This document shows, piece by piece, positions 15,577 through 24,757 of a stretch of 64,000 nt of DNA. Origin of the DNA: Candidatus Wolframiiraptor gerlachensis (GTDB lineage: Archaea > Thermoproteota > Nitrososphaeria_A > Caldarchaeales > Wolframiiraptoraceae); NCBI GenBank assembly GCA_021323375.2, contig JAJPCT020000016.1:1-64000 (forward strand). Reading direction: 5' to 3'. Made by a program: the position numbers and the translations under genes. Under the pieces are notes generated by a model. It worked only from the letters and a program-made list of their open reading frames with translations, had not been told where the DNA came from and did no database searches. Numbering within the stretch: the first letter of the stretch is position 1; every line of letters begins with the position of its first letter.

Positions 15577-17439
15577 ATGGTATCTACAGATGCTCAGAAG
15601 TGGAAGGGGGTCATGGGAAGACTTCTGAGGATAAATCTCTCGACCGGGAAGATTACAGTTGAGGATATCCACCTCCCCTGGATTCAGAAGTACTTGGGTG
15701 GTAGGGGGCTTGCAGCGAGATACTATTATGAGGAAGTTGAACCGAATGTTGACCCATTATCTCCGGAGAATAAGCTGATATTCATGAACGGGATAATGAC
15801 AGGCGTTCCGGCCTTCGGCTCGACAAAGTCGTATATTGTCTCGAAGTCTCCTCTTACTGGGCACTATTCAGTAACGAATGCTGGTGGATATTTTGGCGCC
15901 CATTTGAAGTGGGCTGGATATGATGGTATTATTATCGAGGGCAGGGCTAGCAGCCCCGTGTACATCTCGATAGTGGATGAGAATGTCGAGGTAAGAGATG
16001 CGAGTAGCGTTTGGGGGATGAAGACTACTGAGGCTCAGGATGCGATTAGGGAGGAGGTTGGCGATAAGCGGGCCTCTGTCGCCTGCATCGGCCCAGCAGG
16101 TGAGAAGCTATCGAGAATTGCGTCGGTCATGGTTGATCATTCAAGTCGTAGGGGAGGGGCCTTTGGGAGGGGCGGATTCGGCGCCATCATGGGTTCAAAA
16201 AACCTGAAAGGGATTGCCGTTCTCGGGACAAAAAGTGTGGAGCTCGCGGATCCAGATAGCTTACGAAGCTACCTGAAGGAGCATATTAAGGAGCTTAAGG
16301 AGACGACTGGAAACCACACAAAATATGGTACGCTCCAGTATACTGGGCCGCTCTATGAACTTGGAGCATACCCGCTTATGAACTTCACTAGGACGAGGGT
16401 TGATGACGAGTCTCTAATGAGGGATCTCTACGCTGAGGTTATGAGGAGCTGCTACCTCGCTAAGGATGTCGCGTGCGCGAACTGTCCAGTTGCTTGTGGA
16501 AAGTTTTTGGAGGTGAGGGAGGGGCCTTGGAGAGGTGCAAAGTGCAAGGTGGAGTATGAGACTCTTTGGTCACTCGGCCCCCATTGTGGAGTCTTCGATT
16601 ACAACGCCATAATAGCTGCTCACCAGCTAGTTGATGAGTATGGTTTTGACGGGATATCAGCTGGTTATACCGTCGGATTCGCCATGGAACTCTATGAACG
16701 CGGCATAATAGATAAGGAGTTCACTGGGGGCATTGATCTGAGGTTTGGGAATGGCGAGGCTGAGATCCAGCTGCTTGAGCTCATGGGTGAGAGGAGGGGT
16801 GTTGGGGAGATCTTCGCAGACGGCTCCGTCGCCGCTGCTGAGAGAATTGGAAAGGGCTCGATAAAGTATGTTATGCACGTTAAAAGGCAGGAGTTCGCCG
16901 CATACGAGCCGAGAGCATTCTATGGCATCGGGCTGGCTTATGCGACCTCCTCAAGGGGCGCCTGCCATAATGTCGGTGGCTGGACCATCAGGGATGAGCT
17001 CCTCAAGCCGAAAATTGATAGATTCGCCATCAAAGGCAAGGGCTCGCTTGTCAAGACCCTTCAAGATGTCAGAGCATACATAGACTCGATCGCGTTATGC
17101 ACGATACCAAGGCGGTCGCTAAACCTTACAGACGATCCAAGCCCCGAGGTCGTAAACTATGTCACGGGCGCTGGGCTTACTGGAAGAGATCTCATAATAG
17201 CGGGGGAGAGGGTTTACACACTTGAGAGAGTGATCCTGAATCGCGAGGGCATAACTAGGAAGGATGACATACTACCGCCTAGGATAATGTATGAGCCGGT
17301 GCCGGATGGGCCTGCTAAGGGTCATAGAATCTCACCCGCGATGCTCGACTTCATGCTCGATGAGTATTATGAGGCGAGAGGCTGGGACTCTAATGGTGTT
17401 GTGAGGGAAGAGACTAAGAGGAGGCTCGAGATAATCTAA
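15577..17439 (+). CDS. Tungsten-type aldehyde:ferredoxin oxidoreductase
   Basis: 620 aa, normal for the AOR family. Diagnostic features: N-terminal GRLLRINLSTGKI, GGRGLAARYYYEEV, the pterin-binding GRGGFGAIMGSKNLKGIAV, CANCPVACGK (three cluster cysteines near residue 300), and a distal cysteine in DSIALCTIP for the [4Fe-4S] cluster. The enzymes oxidise aldehydes to carboxylic acids in the cytoplasm and pass electrons to ferredoxin, using a tungsten bis-pterin. The cupin isomerase gene follows within 6 nt, so the two form an operon. In this sugar island it probably clears an aldehyde released by the class II aldolase or oxidises glyceraldehyde (inference). The MobA-like gene at 26459 may serve its cofactor. 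Confidence 0.9.
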   Translation: MVSTDAQKWKGVMGRLLRINLSTGKITVEDIHLPWIQKYLGGRGLAARYYYEEVEPNVDPLSPENKLIFMNGIMTGVPAFGSTKSYIVSKSPLTGHYSVTNAGGYFGAHLKWAGYDGIIIEGRASSPVYISIVDENVEVRDASSVWGMKTTEAQDAIREEVGDKRASVACIGPAGEKLSRIASVMVDHSSRRGGAFGRGGFGAIMGSKNLKGIAVLGTKSVELADPDSLRSYLKEHIKELKETTGNHTKYGTLQYTGPLYELGAYPLMNFTRTRVDDESLMRDLYAEVMRSCYLAKDVACANCPVACGKFLEVREGPWRGAKCKVEYETLWSLGPHCGVFDYNAIIAAHQLVDEYGFDGISAGYTVGFAMELYERGIIDKEFTGGIDLRFGNGEAEIQLLELMGERRGVGEIFADGSVAAAERIGKGSIKYVMHVKRQEFAAYEPRAFYGIGLAYATSSRGACHNVGGWTIRDELLKPKIDRFAIKGKGSLVKTLQDVRAYIDSIALCTIPRRSLNLTDDPSPEVVNYVTGAGLTGRDLIIAGERVYTLERVILNREGITRKDDILPPRIMYEPVPDGPAKGHRISPAMLDFMLDEYYEARGWDSNGVVREETKRRLEII

Positions 17440-17445
17440 TGCGAG

Positions 17446-18042
17446 GTGGATGAGATGGGCTCGGAATTCCCATCAAGGGCAATCACCATAGATCTGAAGA
17501 GTTTTGTGATGACCCCTGCTACCCGCAAGAGGGAGGTTAGGCTCAGCGAGCTGAAGGACTACTTTAGCGATCCTGAGGCCGCCGATAAAATCCTCTCATC
17601 CGGCAGGGATCCGATAGTCTACGAGTATTACGAGTATGTTGTCGAGGAGTCCACAGGCCATTTAAGCCTCGGGTTGACGATAATTTATCCGGGGAAGGTT
17701 GGGAAGGAGTATTTCATGACTAGAGGACACTTCCATCTAAAGCCTGCCGCAGAGTTCTATTACGGGATTCGTGGTAAGGGAATGCTCTTAATACAGAGCG
17801 AGGATGGCAGGGTGGAGTATGTTGAGCTTAGACCCGGGGTTATCGGCTATGTTCCGCCAGGCTGGGGTCATAGAACGATAAACACGGGCAGGGGTAAGTT
17901 CGTGTTCTTCTTCGCCTATCCATCGGACGCGGGCCACGATTATGGGATAGTGAAGGAGAAGGGATTTGCGAAGATAGTCATTGAGGAGAAGGGTAAGCCG
18001 AAGGTTGTAGACAACCCCAAATATGCCAGCTCAACAATCTAG
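17446..18042 (+). CDS. Cupin-type phosphoglucose isomerase
   Basis: 198 aa, the usual size of archaeal cPGI (about 190). Metal-binding cupin motifs are visible: RGHFHLKPAAEFYYGIRGKG gives two His and one Glu, and VPPGWGHRTINTG gives the last His. The enzyme interconverts glucose 6-phosphate and fructose 6-phosphate in the modified Embden-Meyerhof pathway. It is translationally linked to the AOR-type gene upstream. A related cupin sugar isomerase acting on another phospho-sugar cannot be excluded given the context. Confidence 0.85.
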   Translation: MDEMGSEFPSRAITIDLKSFVMTPATRKREVRLSELKDYFSDPEAADKILSSGRDPIVYEYYEYVVEESTGHLSLGLTIIYPGKVGKEYFMTRGHFHLKPAAEFYYGIRGKGMLLIQSEDGRVEYVELRPGVIGYVPPGWGHRTINTGRGKFVFFFAYPSDAGHDYGIVKEKGFAKIVIEEKGKPKVVDNPKYASSTI

Positions 18043-18049
18043 ATGTGTT

Positions 18050-18086
18050 CCCTATTTTCTTCTGAATCTAGCTTCGATTTTTATTT
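18050..18086. terminator. T-rich region between convergent genes
   Basis: CCTATTTTCTTC and CGATTTTTATTTC lie between the cupin isomerase stop and the converging dehydrogenase stop, acting as a likely poly-T terminator for the plus-strand operon. Confidence 0.35.
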
Positions 18087-19118
18087 CTAAGGCTTTATCA
18101 GTACTCTAAGGCCTTCTCCTCTTAGCGTTGTCGAGAATGCTTCTAGGCCTTCTTTTAGCCCGAATATGTGGGTTATCAGGGGCTTAACATCGATAACTCC
18201 GGCCGCGACCAGTTCTAGAGTTTTCCTGAACTCATATGGTGTCTGCATCGATGTCCCGAGGACAACTATCTGCTTATAGTGTATGATGTTCGTATTTATC
18301 GGAACTTCCTCTTTTCCGGCTGGCAGGCCCGCGAAAAAGTTGACTCTCCCGCCCCTCGAAACTATTTTCAGCGCATCCTTCTGCGCGGCACCGACGCCAA
18401 CAGCAACTATAACCGCATCAGCTCCCTTGCCTCCCGTTATCTCCATCACCCTCTTCTCGATATCCTCCTTGGCCGAATTTATCACATAATCCGCCCCAAA
18501 CTTCGCCGCGATCTCGAGCCTCCTCTCATCAATCTCGCTCATGATAACCTTCGCCGCTCCAAATGCTTTTGCAAGCTTCAGGTGCATGAGCCCTATCGGA
18601 CCTGCGCCTATTATCGCGACCACGTCGCCCGGCCCTATCATGAGCTTCCTCTGGCCTCGGAAGCAGGCTGCAAGTGGCTCAACCAGCGAGGCCTCCTCAT
18701 AACTAAGATGACTAGGTATCTCGAGAACGCCTCCAACCTCGAATGCTTGGCCAGGAATGGCTACATACTCCGCAAATGACCCATCAACATCGATACCTAT
18801 TGCATATCTACTTGGACATAGAACATGCTCTCCCTCAAGGCAATATTCGCATCTGCCGCAGAAGATGTTTGGATTGACAACAACACGCTTACCAACATAT
18901 TCTCGATACTTCTCGCTCGCCTCAACAATCTCTCCAGCAAACTCGTGGCCTAGTGTTATGGGAATTTTGGTCCTAGCGCCAGTCGTATAGGCCTTTATAT
19001 CCGTCGCGCAGATTCCAGTGGCCTTAACCCTGAGTATAGCTCCATCACCCTCAAGCTTCGGCACATCAACATCCTCAAGCCTGAGATCCTCCTTACCATA
19101 AAGCCTCAACGCCAACAT
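18087..19118 (-). CDS. Zinc-dependent MDR alcohol/polyol dehydrogenase
   Basis: 343 aa of the medium-chain dehydrogenase family. Catalytic zinc ligands are visible in ATGICATDI (Cys) and GHEFAGE (His, Glu). The structural zinc lobe has four cysteines, CGRCEYCLEGEHVLC. The NAD(P)-binding GAGPIGLMHLKLAK is intact. It is closest in layout to sorbitol/threonine/glucose dehydrogenase types. In this island it could oxidise a polyol to the ketose phosphorylated by one of the FGGY kinases. It is transcribed toward the isomerase gene. A TATA-like CTTTTAAGA lies upstream near 19157. Confidence 0.85.
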   Translation of the reverse strand: MLALRLYGKEDLRLEDVDVPKLEGDGAILRVKATGICATDIKAYTTGARTKIPITLGHEFAGEIVEASEKYREYVGKRVVVNPNIFCGRCEYCLEGEHVLCPSRYAIGIDVDGSFAEYVAIPGQAFEVGGVLEIPSHLSYEEASLVEPLAACFRGQRKLMIGPGDVVAIIGAGPIGLMHLKLAKAFGAAKVIMSEIDERRLEIAAKFGADYVINSAKEDIEKRVMEITGGKGADAVIVAVGVGAAQKDALKIVSRGGRVNFFAGLPAGKEEVPINTNIIHYKQIVVLGTSMQTPYEFRKTLELVAAGVIDVKPLITHIFGLKEGLEAFSTTLRGEGLRVLIKP

Positions 19119-19194
19119 ATCTAATCCGCACTTTCCACGGAGGACGCCTCTTAAAAGAATTTCGAAAGAATATAGAAAGCAGAAGCATCTTCAA

Positions 19195-19245
19195 GACCGC
19201 GCTCATAGGCCTCGAAAACACTTTCGCCTAGATAGTAAGCGCCCC
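19195..19245 (-). other. Pre-23S processing stem, 3' arm
   Basis: This segment is almost identical to the reverse complement of 23009-23058, so the two flanks of the 23S transcript pair over about 50 nt: 21 bp (GACCGCGCTCATAGGCCTCGA), a middle block, and 15 bp (GATAGTAAGCGCCCC). In the middle block a 4-bp CGCC/GGCG helix can be flanked by 3-nt bulges on opposite strands (UAC and AAA), a bulge-helix-bulge cut by the archaeal splicing endonuclease to release pre-23S. Confidence 0.8.
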
Positions 19246-19589
19246 TCGTGGACCCCTCGGGCGATTGGGAGTGGCGGGCTGAGGGCGTCCGGCACAAAGG
19301 CCTCCGCCCTTACACCCCCACCCCATCAACCCCCTCTTCTAGGGGAGCCCTCGTCGAGGGCCGAGGCCCGTCGCCGGGCCCCATGGCCCTCGATTGGCCG
19401 CCTGGTCTCGGGAGCGGCTTCGGGCTTAGATGCTTTCAGCCCTTATCCGCTGGGGCGCGGGTGCCCGGCGTCCCCCTGTAGGAGGACCGGTACCCCGTTG
19501 GCCCCGGCGCTCCGTTCCTCTCGTACTAGGAGCACCTTCCCCTCAGGCGGCCACCGCCCCCGGCAGGTAGAATCCGACCTGCCTCACGG

Positions 19590-19621
<32 letters not shown>

Positions 19622-20926
19622 CGCCGAACAGGCGCACCCTTGGCCGCTGCTGCACGGCCAGGGTGGGAAGAGCCGACATCGAGGTACCAAGCCGCGGGGT
19701 CGATGGGGACTCTCGCCCGCGACGAGCCTGTTATCCCTGGGGTAACTTTTCTGTCACCACCGCCCCCCATCGGTGGGAGGCGATGGATCGCTAGGCCCGG
19801 GTTTCCCCCCTGCGCCCCTTACGTTCAAGGGCGCAGTCAGGCCGGCTTTTGCCCTTGCACTCTACGGCGGGTTTCTGTCCCGCCTGAGCCGACCTTTGGG
19901 CCCCCTCGATACCTTTTCGAGGGGGTGCCGCCCCAGCCAAACTGCCCACCTGCCGTTGTCCCAGGGCACAGGCCCTGGTTAGCGGCGCAGCCGGAGGTGG
20001 CCGGTGTTACATCGGCGCCTCCCCCAGCCCCCGGAGAGGCTGGGATCGACGGCTCCCGGCTACGCTCTGCACCCCCAGCCGCACCGCAGCGACAGGCTGC
20101 AGTAAAGCTCCACAGGGACTTCTCTCCCCGCCGGGGGCCCCTGGACTGTGCATCCAGGTTACGTGGGTTCACGGGGTTCCGGGCGGGGACAGCGGGGCCC
20201 TCGTTGATCCATTCATGCACGTCGGAACTTACCCGACAAGGCATTTGGCTACCTTTCTCCCGGGGCCTTACCCACCTTGTGATAGGGCAGGTCCCCGTTA
20301 AGAGAGTCAGAGTTACTCCCGGCGTTTAGGGGCCCTTATCCCGGTTGGACCCGGGGTTCAGGGACCCCCACTGGCCAGGATTGAGGAGCCGTTCACAACC
20401 TTTCGGTCTCGCGGCTCCCTATGTTTTTATTAAACAGTCGGGACCCCCTTGTCACTGCGACCTGCGATCCCAGGCTCGTGGCCCAGGATCGCAGGCACCC
20501 CTTCTACCGAAGGTACGGGGCTAATTTGCCGAGTTCCCTCGCCCGGAGTACCCCCAGACGCCTTAGGCTCCTCACCTAGGGGCACCAGTGTCGGTTCTTG
20601 GTACGGTCACGGGGGCTCGTTCCCGCCTCCCTTTTCACCGGCCCCAGGGCTCAGCCGAAGCCCCCATACGGGGGCCCCATCCCGCTTTCACCCGGTTCTC
20701 GCCATTACGGCACTCCCCGGGCTTATACGGTTGGACCGGGCTACGGCCCGGCTCGGCCTACCCCGAGGCGTCAGGAGGCGGGCTTGCGTTGCCGCACCTA
20801 CCCCCGTGGCACCGGAATCTTAACCGGTTTCCCTTTCGGCCTACCCGGTTAAGGTCGGCCTTAGGACCGGCTTACCCCCGGCTGACGACCATTGCCGGGG
20901 AACCCTTGCCCCTACGGCGGAGGGGA

Positions 20927-21563
20927 TATGAGGAGGGGGCTGAGGACCAAACTTTCCCAAAAAGGAAAATAGATCTACAAGCAACACGTTATAAACCCTG
21001 ATTGATAAGGTTCCAAGGCTCTGAACATGAACCATTAACTCTCTATCCTATGAAGGGTTTACGGAATTGTGAAAGAGGTATTTTCAACAGAGCTGACCAT
21101 TTGTGCTCTAACTTCTTCACCTTAGACGTTGATTCGTTAAAGCGTAATCTTATTTGCAATATTGCCTGATTTCTTTTCTTGAGGCCCCAAGCATTTCAAG
21201 AAAGTTTACTACAGCTATTATCTTTTGCAGATCGCTATTAACAAATTCGAAATCTTGTTTTCATGTAGCTTAGTCTCTTTGTCCCTTCACCAGCATAGAG
21301 TCCCAGAGTGTGTCCGAATAATGTTGCTGGAATATGGCGACGGATTTTCAGCACGTTTTTTGCAACCGTTACCGTATCGGAAGCGAAGTAACACGTTCTC
21401 CTCGTCAGTTGTCTTCTCAAAGATTAAGGTATAAAAGATTAAGGTATAGATAATAGATAATATTTTTAGAATAAGCTCAGACATAACTACATTGCTCATA
21501 CTTACTCGTAGAGAGCAGTGCACTACCTAAGTACTATAAGTTCATTTGGTCCAAGCCCCCTCT
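20927..21563 (-). other. Archaeal BHB intron in 23S rRNA
   Basis: A 637-nt AT-rich insert interrupts a small hairpin loop of the 23S (roughly E. coli 1280-1300, between domains II and III). The junctions fold into a textbook bulge-helix-bulge: GAGGGG/CCCCTC exon helix, 3-nt bulge (TAT) on the 3' side, 4-bp helix TGAG/CTCA, 3-nt bulge (AAA) on the 5' side, then a GAGGGGGCT/AGCCCCCTC helix extended by GGACCAAA/TTTGGTCC. Cutting each bulge after its second nucleotide and ligating restores GAGGGGTGAGAATCCCCTC, the loop expected in an uninterrupted archaeal 23S. This is much stronger evidence than length alone. Confidence 0.9.
21043..21425 (-). pseudogene. Decayed LAGLIDADG homing endonuclease inside the rRNA intron
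   Basis: On the rRNA-sense strand the intron contains pieces of one protein spread over different frames: FGHTLGLYAGEGTK (a LAGLIDADG-type helix, GLYAGEG), then KLHENKISNLLI, then VVNFLEMLGASRKEIRQYCK, then IRLRFNESTSKVKKLEHKWS followed by ALLKIPLSQFRKPFIG and a stop at 21043-21045. The last segment matches the usual end of this endonuclease class ('W..LL.IP.SQF.KP'). At least two frameshifts separate the pieces, so no functional enzyme is encoded. The N-terminal limit is uncertain. Intron endonucleases normally spread the intron to empty rRNA alleles. Confidence 0.7.
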
Positions 21564-23008
21564 TTCTCACCCCTCTAGCGCTGTTACTACCGCCGGGATC
21601 TGCATTAGGGGCCGGTCCACCGGACCTCACGGCCCGGCTTCTGCCCAGCCCCTACGCCCCCCTACCGCCACCCGGCATCCGCCGGGTGACCCGGGGTTTC
21701 GGCGGCCCGCTTAGACCCGTCAATTTTCGGGGCCTCCCGCCTCGGCGGGTGCGCTGTTACGCGTTCCTTAGAGGATAGCTGCTTCTAAGCTTACCTCCCC
21801 GCTGTCTTCGGCGGGAGACGCCCTTCGGTTTGTTCACTTAGCGGGCACTTAGGGGCCTTAACCCCAGGTCTGGGTTGTTCCCCTCTCGGGGCAGGAGCTT
21901 ACCCCCCGCCCCCCACTCCCGGGGTCTACGGCGCCCAGGGATTCGGAGTTCGAAAGGGAGGCGGGCCCTTTCGAGCCCTTACCCCCCTATCGGTGCTCTA
22001 CCCCCTGGGCGGCCTCGCCCGGGGCTGTCCTGCGAGACACTTCGGGGGGAACTAGCTATCACCGGGCTTGATTGGTCTTTAGCCCCTACCCCCAGGTCAG
22101 GGGACCGAATTGCACGTCAGGACCCCTTACGGGCCTCCACCGGGGTTTCCCCCGGCTTCACCCTGCCCAGGGGTAGATCGCCCGGTTTCTAGCCGCACGG
22201 CCGTGACTTCAGGCCCTTATCAGACCCCGCCCCTCGGAGAGCATAATGCTCTCCTGCGGGCTAGTCGGTTTCCCTACGCCTACGGGCCTTGGTGAGCCCT
22301 TAGGCTCGCCACGACCGTGCACTCCCCGGCCCGTGTTTCAAGACGGAGCGGGCGACCCCGGTATCCCCCCTCGACCCCCATGGTGAGGGGTCTTCGGAGG
22401 GATTGCCCTTGAGGGCCGCCCACGTCTGTTACCGGCCGGTTTCAGGCGCTTTTCACCCCCCTCCCGGGGTACTTTTCACCTTTCGCTCACGCTACTGGTG
22501 CGCTATCGGTCTCGGGACGTATTTAGCCTTGGAGGCCGATGACCCCCAACTTCCCGCACCCTATCCGGGGTGCGGTACTCGGGGACCCGGGCATCACCCC
22601 TCCCGCCTTCCCCTACGGGGCTATCACCCTCTATGGCGGCCCATTCCAGGGCACTTCGGGTCAGCGGGCTGGGGTGGGCCCCGGGCCCATCACCCCACAT
22701 TCCCGCAGAGTTATCCCCTGCGGGTTCGGTTTGGGCTCCTCCCCTTTCCCTCGCCGGTACTCGGGGAATCCCATTTTGGTTTCTTTTCCTCCCCCTACTT
22801 GGATGTTTCCGTTCGGGGGGTTCCCGATCCCAGGGGCCTTAACCCCCGGGATCGAGGGCTGGGAGCAGAGCCCCCAGCCCTCAGGAGATCCCATTCGGAG
22901 ATCCCCGGATCAACGCCCGCCTGCGGCTACCCGGGGCTTTTCGCAGCTTGCCACGCCCTTCCTCGGCGCCCGAGCCGAGGCATCCACCGGCCGGCGTACT
23001 CGGGTCCA

Positions 23009-23058
23009 GGGGCGCTTACTATCCAGTAGGCGGTGTCTCGAGGCCTATGAGCGCGGTC
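23009..23058 (-). other. Pre-23S processing stem, 5' arm
   Basis: Partner of 19195-19245. In transcript sense it reads GACCGCGCTCATAGGCCTCG...GATAGTAAGCGCCCC and pairs with the 3' flank of the 23S, placing the gene ends between the arms. The arm lies directly between promoter and mature 5' end, so this 23S is processed as an independent transcript. Confidence 0.8.
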
Positions 23059-23086
23059 ATCGAAGTGAGCGCTCTCCCGCATCCGA

Positions 23087-23160
23087 TTTCCAGCGCGGCT
23101 GCGCTGGAAACCTTCATCGTGCCAACCATTTCTCCTATGCGGCTGCATATAAGTATTTTC
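23087..23160 (-). promoter_or_regulatory. 23S rRNA promoter and leader hairpin
   Basis: Minus-strand GAAAATACTTATATGC is a purine-rich BRE plus TATA box (TATA at 23146-23153), predicting initiation near 23123. Just downstream, TTTCCAGCGC-GGCT-GCGCTGGAAA (23087-23110) is a perfect 10-bp hairpin at the very start of the transcript. The TATA is nearly symmetrical and might also serve the divergent aldolase gene. Confidence 0.6.
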
Positions 23161-23223
23161 AAGGCAGGGGGCTGCACAACCCCTATAATCAGCCGGCTTT
23201 GGTCTTACGAGCGTGATGCCGGG

Positions 23224-23919
23224 ATGAGCAAGCTTGGCGTAAGCTCCAAGGTTCTTAATGAGGTCATGGAGGGCGTTTTGAGGGTTTCTCGAGAGCTGTT
23301 CGAGGAGGGCCTCGTGAAGAGCACCTTTGGCGTGGTGAGCGCGAGGATCCCAGATACCGATTATGTAGTCATTACCCCGAGCGGGTTCAGGAAGGAGAGG
23401 GTTGCTAAGAAGAATCTCGTTATCGTGAACCTAGAGGGGGAGGTTGTTAGGGGTAATTTCAGGCCTTCAAGCGAGACGCCCATGCACGTCTATATTCATA
23501 AGAGGATTCCCGAGGCTAGATGTGTTGTCCACACGCATTCGCCCATGGCCACGGTCTTCGCCATACTAGAGATGGATATACCGTGCTTGACTACCGAGCA
23601 GGCGCATGCCTTCGAGGGAAGAGTACCTGTTGTTAGAAACTACTCGTATCCTGGAACGACGAAGGTCGAGGAGCTGGAGAGCATAGTTGAGGCTCTTAGA
23701 AGGAGCAAGGTCGCCCTGCTGAGAAAGCATGGCGTAATAACTTATGGCACGAGCTATGAGGAGGCCTTGGATAACGCCGTGGTCGTTGAGGAGCTTGCGA
23801 AGTCGGCGATCTTCGCACTACTTCTCGGAAAGCCGGAAGAGCTTACAGAAGCTGATATAGAATACATGAGAGAGTTTAAGAAAAAAAGGTATGGTCAAAG
23901 GCCGGCTCAGCAGCCTTAG
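23224..23919 (+). CDS. Class II aldolase (fuculose/ribulose-phosphate aldolase type)
   Basis: About 231 aa. The family zinc site is visible: [10 protein letters not shown] gives two histidines, and a third lies in [11 protein letters not shown]; a catalytic acid probably lies in TEQAHAFEG or [11 protein letters not shown]. The family splits L-fuculose 1-phosphate, rhamnulose 1-phosphate or ribulose 1-phosphate into DHAP plus lactaldehyde or glycolaldehyde, or epimerises ribulose 5-phosphate. The track start at 22948 lies inside 23S rRNA; the ATG at 23224 is the first sensible start. With FGGY kinases, a dehydrogenase and an aldehyde oxidoreductase nearby, an aldolase role is favoured over epimerase. 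Confidence 0.85.
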   Translation: MSKLGVSSKVLNEVMEGVLRVSRELFEEGLVKSTFGVVSARIPDTDYVVITPSGFRKERVAKKNLVIVNLEGEVVRGNFRPSSETPMHVYIHKRIPEARCVVHTHSPMATVFAILEMDIPCLTTEQAHAFEGRVPVVRNYSYPGTTKVEELESIVEALRRSKVALLRKHGVITYGTSYEEALDNAVVVEELAKSAIFALLLGKPEELTEADIEYMREFKKKRYGQRPAQQP

Positions 23920-23950
23920 CCCACTCTCGCCAATTTTTTGCTTACTAGCT

Positions 23951-24586
23951 TTACGGAGTATTCGATGTCTGGGACCTGTAGTTCTCCGTAGTCTCCGAGC
24001 CTATCTCGGGCAGCTCTGGGAATTGCTTGCTCATCCGCTGGGCAGCGATCTCAGCCGCCTCCTCCAAGATCTTCCTAGCCTCCCTGTCGGCAACTGTTAC
24101 CGATGTCATTGCTCCTGTGAAGTTTCCAGCCTCAACCATCAAGCTCTCGAGCATCTCATCGATCACCTCAAGGTTGTGTGCAACCTCGGGGACTATTCCC
24201 GAGAGATCCGTCTGGATCTGCTTGATTATCCTCGTAGCGGGCGCTAGGACATTCATGACGTCCCCGAAGTCCTTTATCGTCTCTAGCCTCAGGATCACCT
24301 TCTCGAGGGATATCTGGCTCCTCAGAATAGTTCTGCTCATCCTTCGCAGCTGGGCTATCTCATTTGCGTATATCGTCGCTCTATCCCTATCCAGCTCCTG
24401 CTCAGCCGTTACACATGCCTCGAATAGCTCTCTATCTCTTGCCACCAGCCTCTGATAAGCCCTCTTCAGCTTCTCCGATTGAACTCTAAGCTGGATTATT
24501 ACATCGTTTATCCTAGGGCTCAGCGTTAGGCTTCTCTGCTGCTGGGGTTGAGGGCTCTCGCGCCTAAACAGCTCCCAAAACCTCAT
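23951..24586 (-). CDS. cdvB: ESCRT-III/Snf7-family cell-division protein (CdvB-like)
   Basis: 211 aa, largely helical and charged, with the Snf7-type core (KLKRAYQRLVARDRELFEAC, then long amphipathic helices up to about residue 185) and an N-terminal MRFWELFRR that can act as a membrane-binding amphipathic helix. Archaeal ESCRT-III polymers constrict the membrane during division and vesicle release. The protein is short and no C-terminal winged-helix domain is evident, so it may be a CdvB1/B2-type paralogue rather than the CdvA-binding CdvB. CdvA and the Vps4-like CdvC are not encoded in this window. It converges with the aldolase gene. Confidence 0.85.
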   Translation of the reverse strand: MRFWELFRRESPQPQQQRSLTLSPRINDVIIQLRVQSEKLKRAYQRLVARDRELFEACVTAEQELDRDRATIYANEIAQLRRMSRTILRSQISLEKVILRLETIKDFGDVMNVLAPATRIIKQIQTDLSGIVPEVAHNLEVIDEMLESLMVEAGNFTGAMTSVTVADREARKILEEAAEIAAQRMSKQFPELPEIGSETTENYRSQTSNTP

Positions 24587-24664
24587 CTATGACCACTCAA
24601 CCGCCCCTCATGCATCACTACCTATTTAGAGATTTGTAGAAACGCCTTCTAAGATAAGACGCGG

Positions 24665-24684
24665 AGAATTCCAGAAGAATTCCA
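24665..24684. repeat. Tandem operator-like repeat upstream of cdvB
   Basis: AGAATTCCA occurs twice with starts 11 bp apart (24665-24673 and 24676-24684), each containing the palindrome GAATTC. The pair lies about 35 bp upstream of the cdvB TATA-like element (TCTAAATA near 24629, minus). Spacing of one helical turn fits side-by-side binding of a regulator. The remaining bases of 24587-24757 show no gene. Confidence 0.35.
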
Positions 24685-24757
24685 AGGATACTATGATGGA
24701 ACAGCCAAAAATTGAGGAGGAATGTTGAGGCAAATATTTTCAAAGTAGATGAGCACC

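Noticed and set aside
20927-21563. Bacterial-style intervening sequence excised without ligation
   Set aside because: The junction has the exact BHB geometry, and ligation restores the intronless consensus, favouring a spliced archaeal intron.
22948-23223. Upstream extension of the aldolase ORF
   Set aside because: It overlaps the 23S 5' end, the processing stem and the promoter; family similarity starts at the ATG at 23224.
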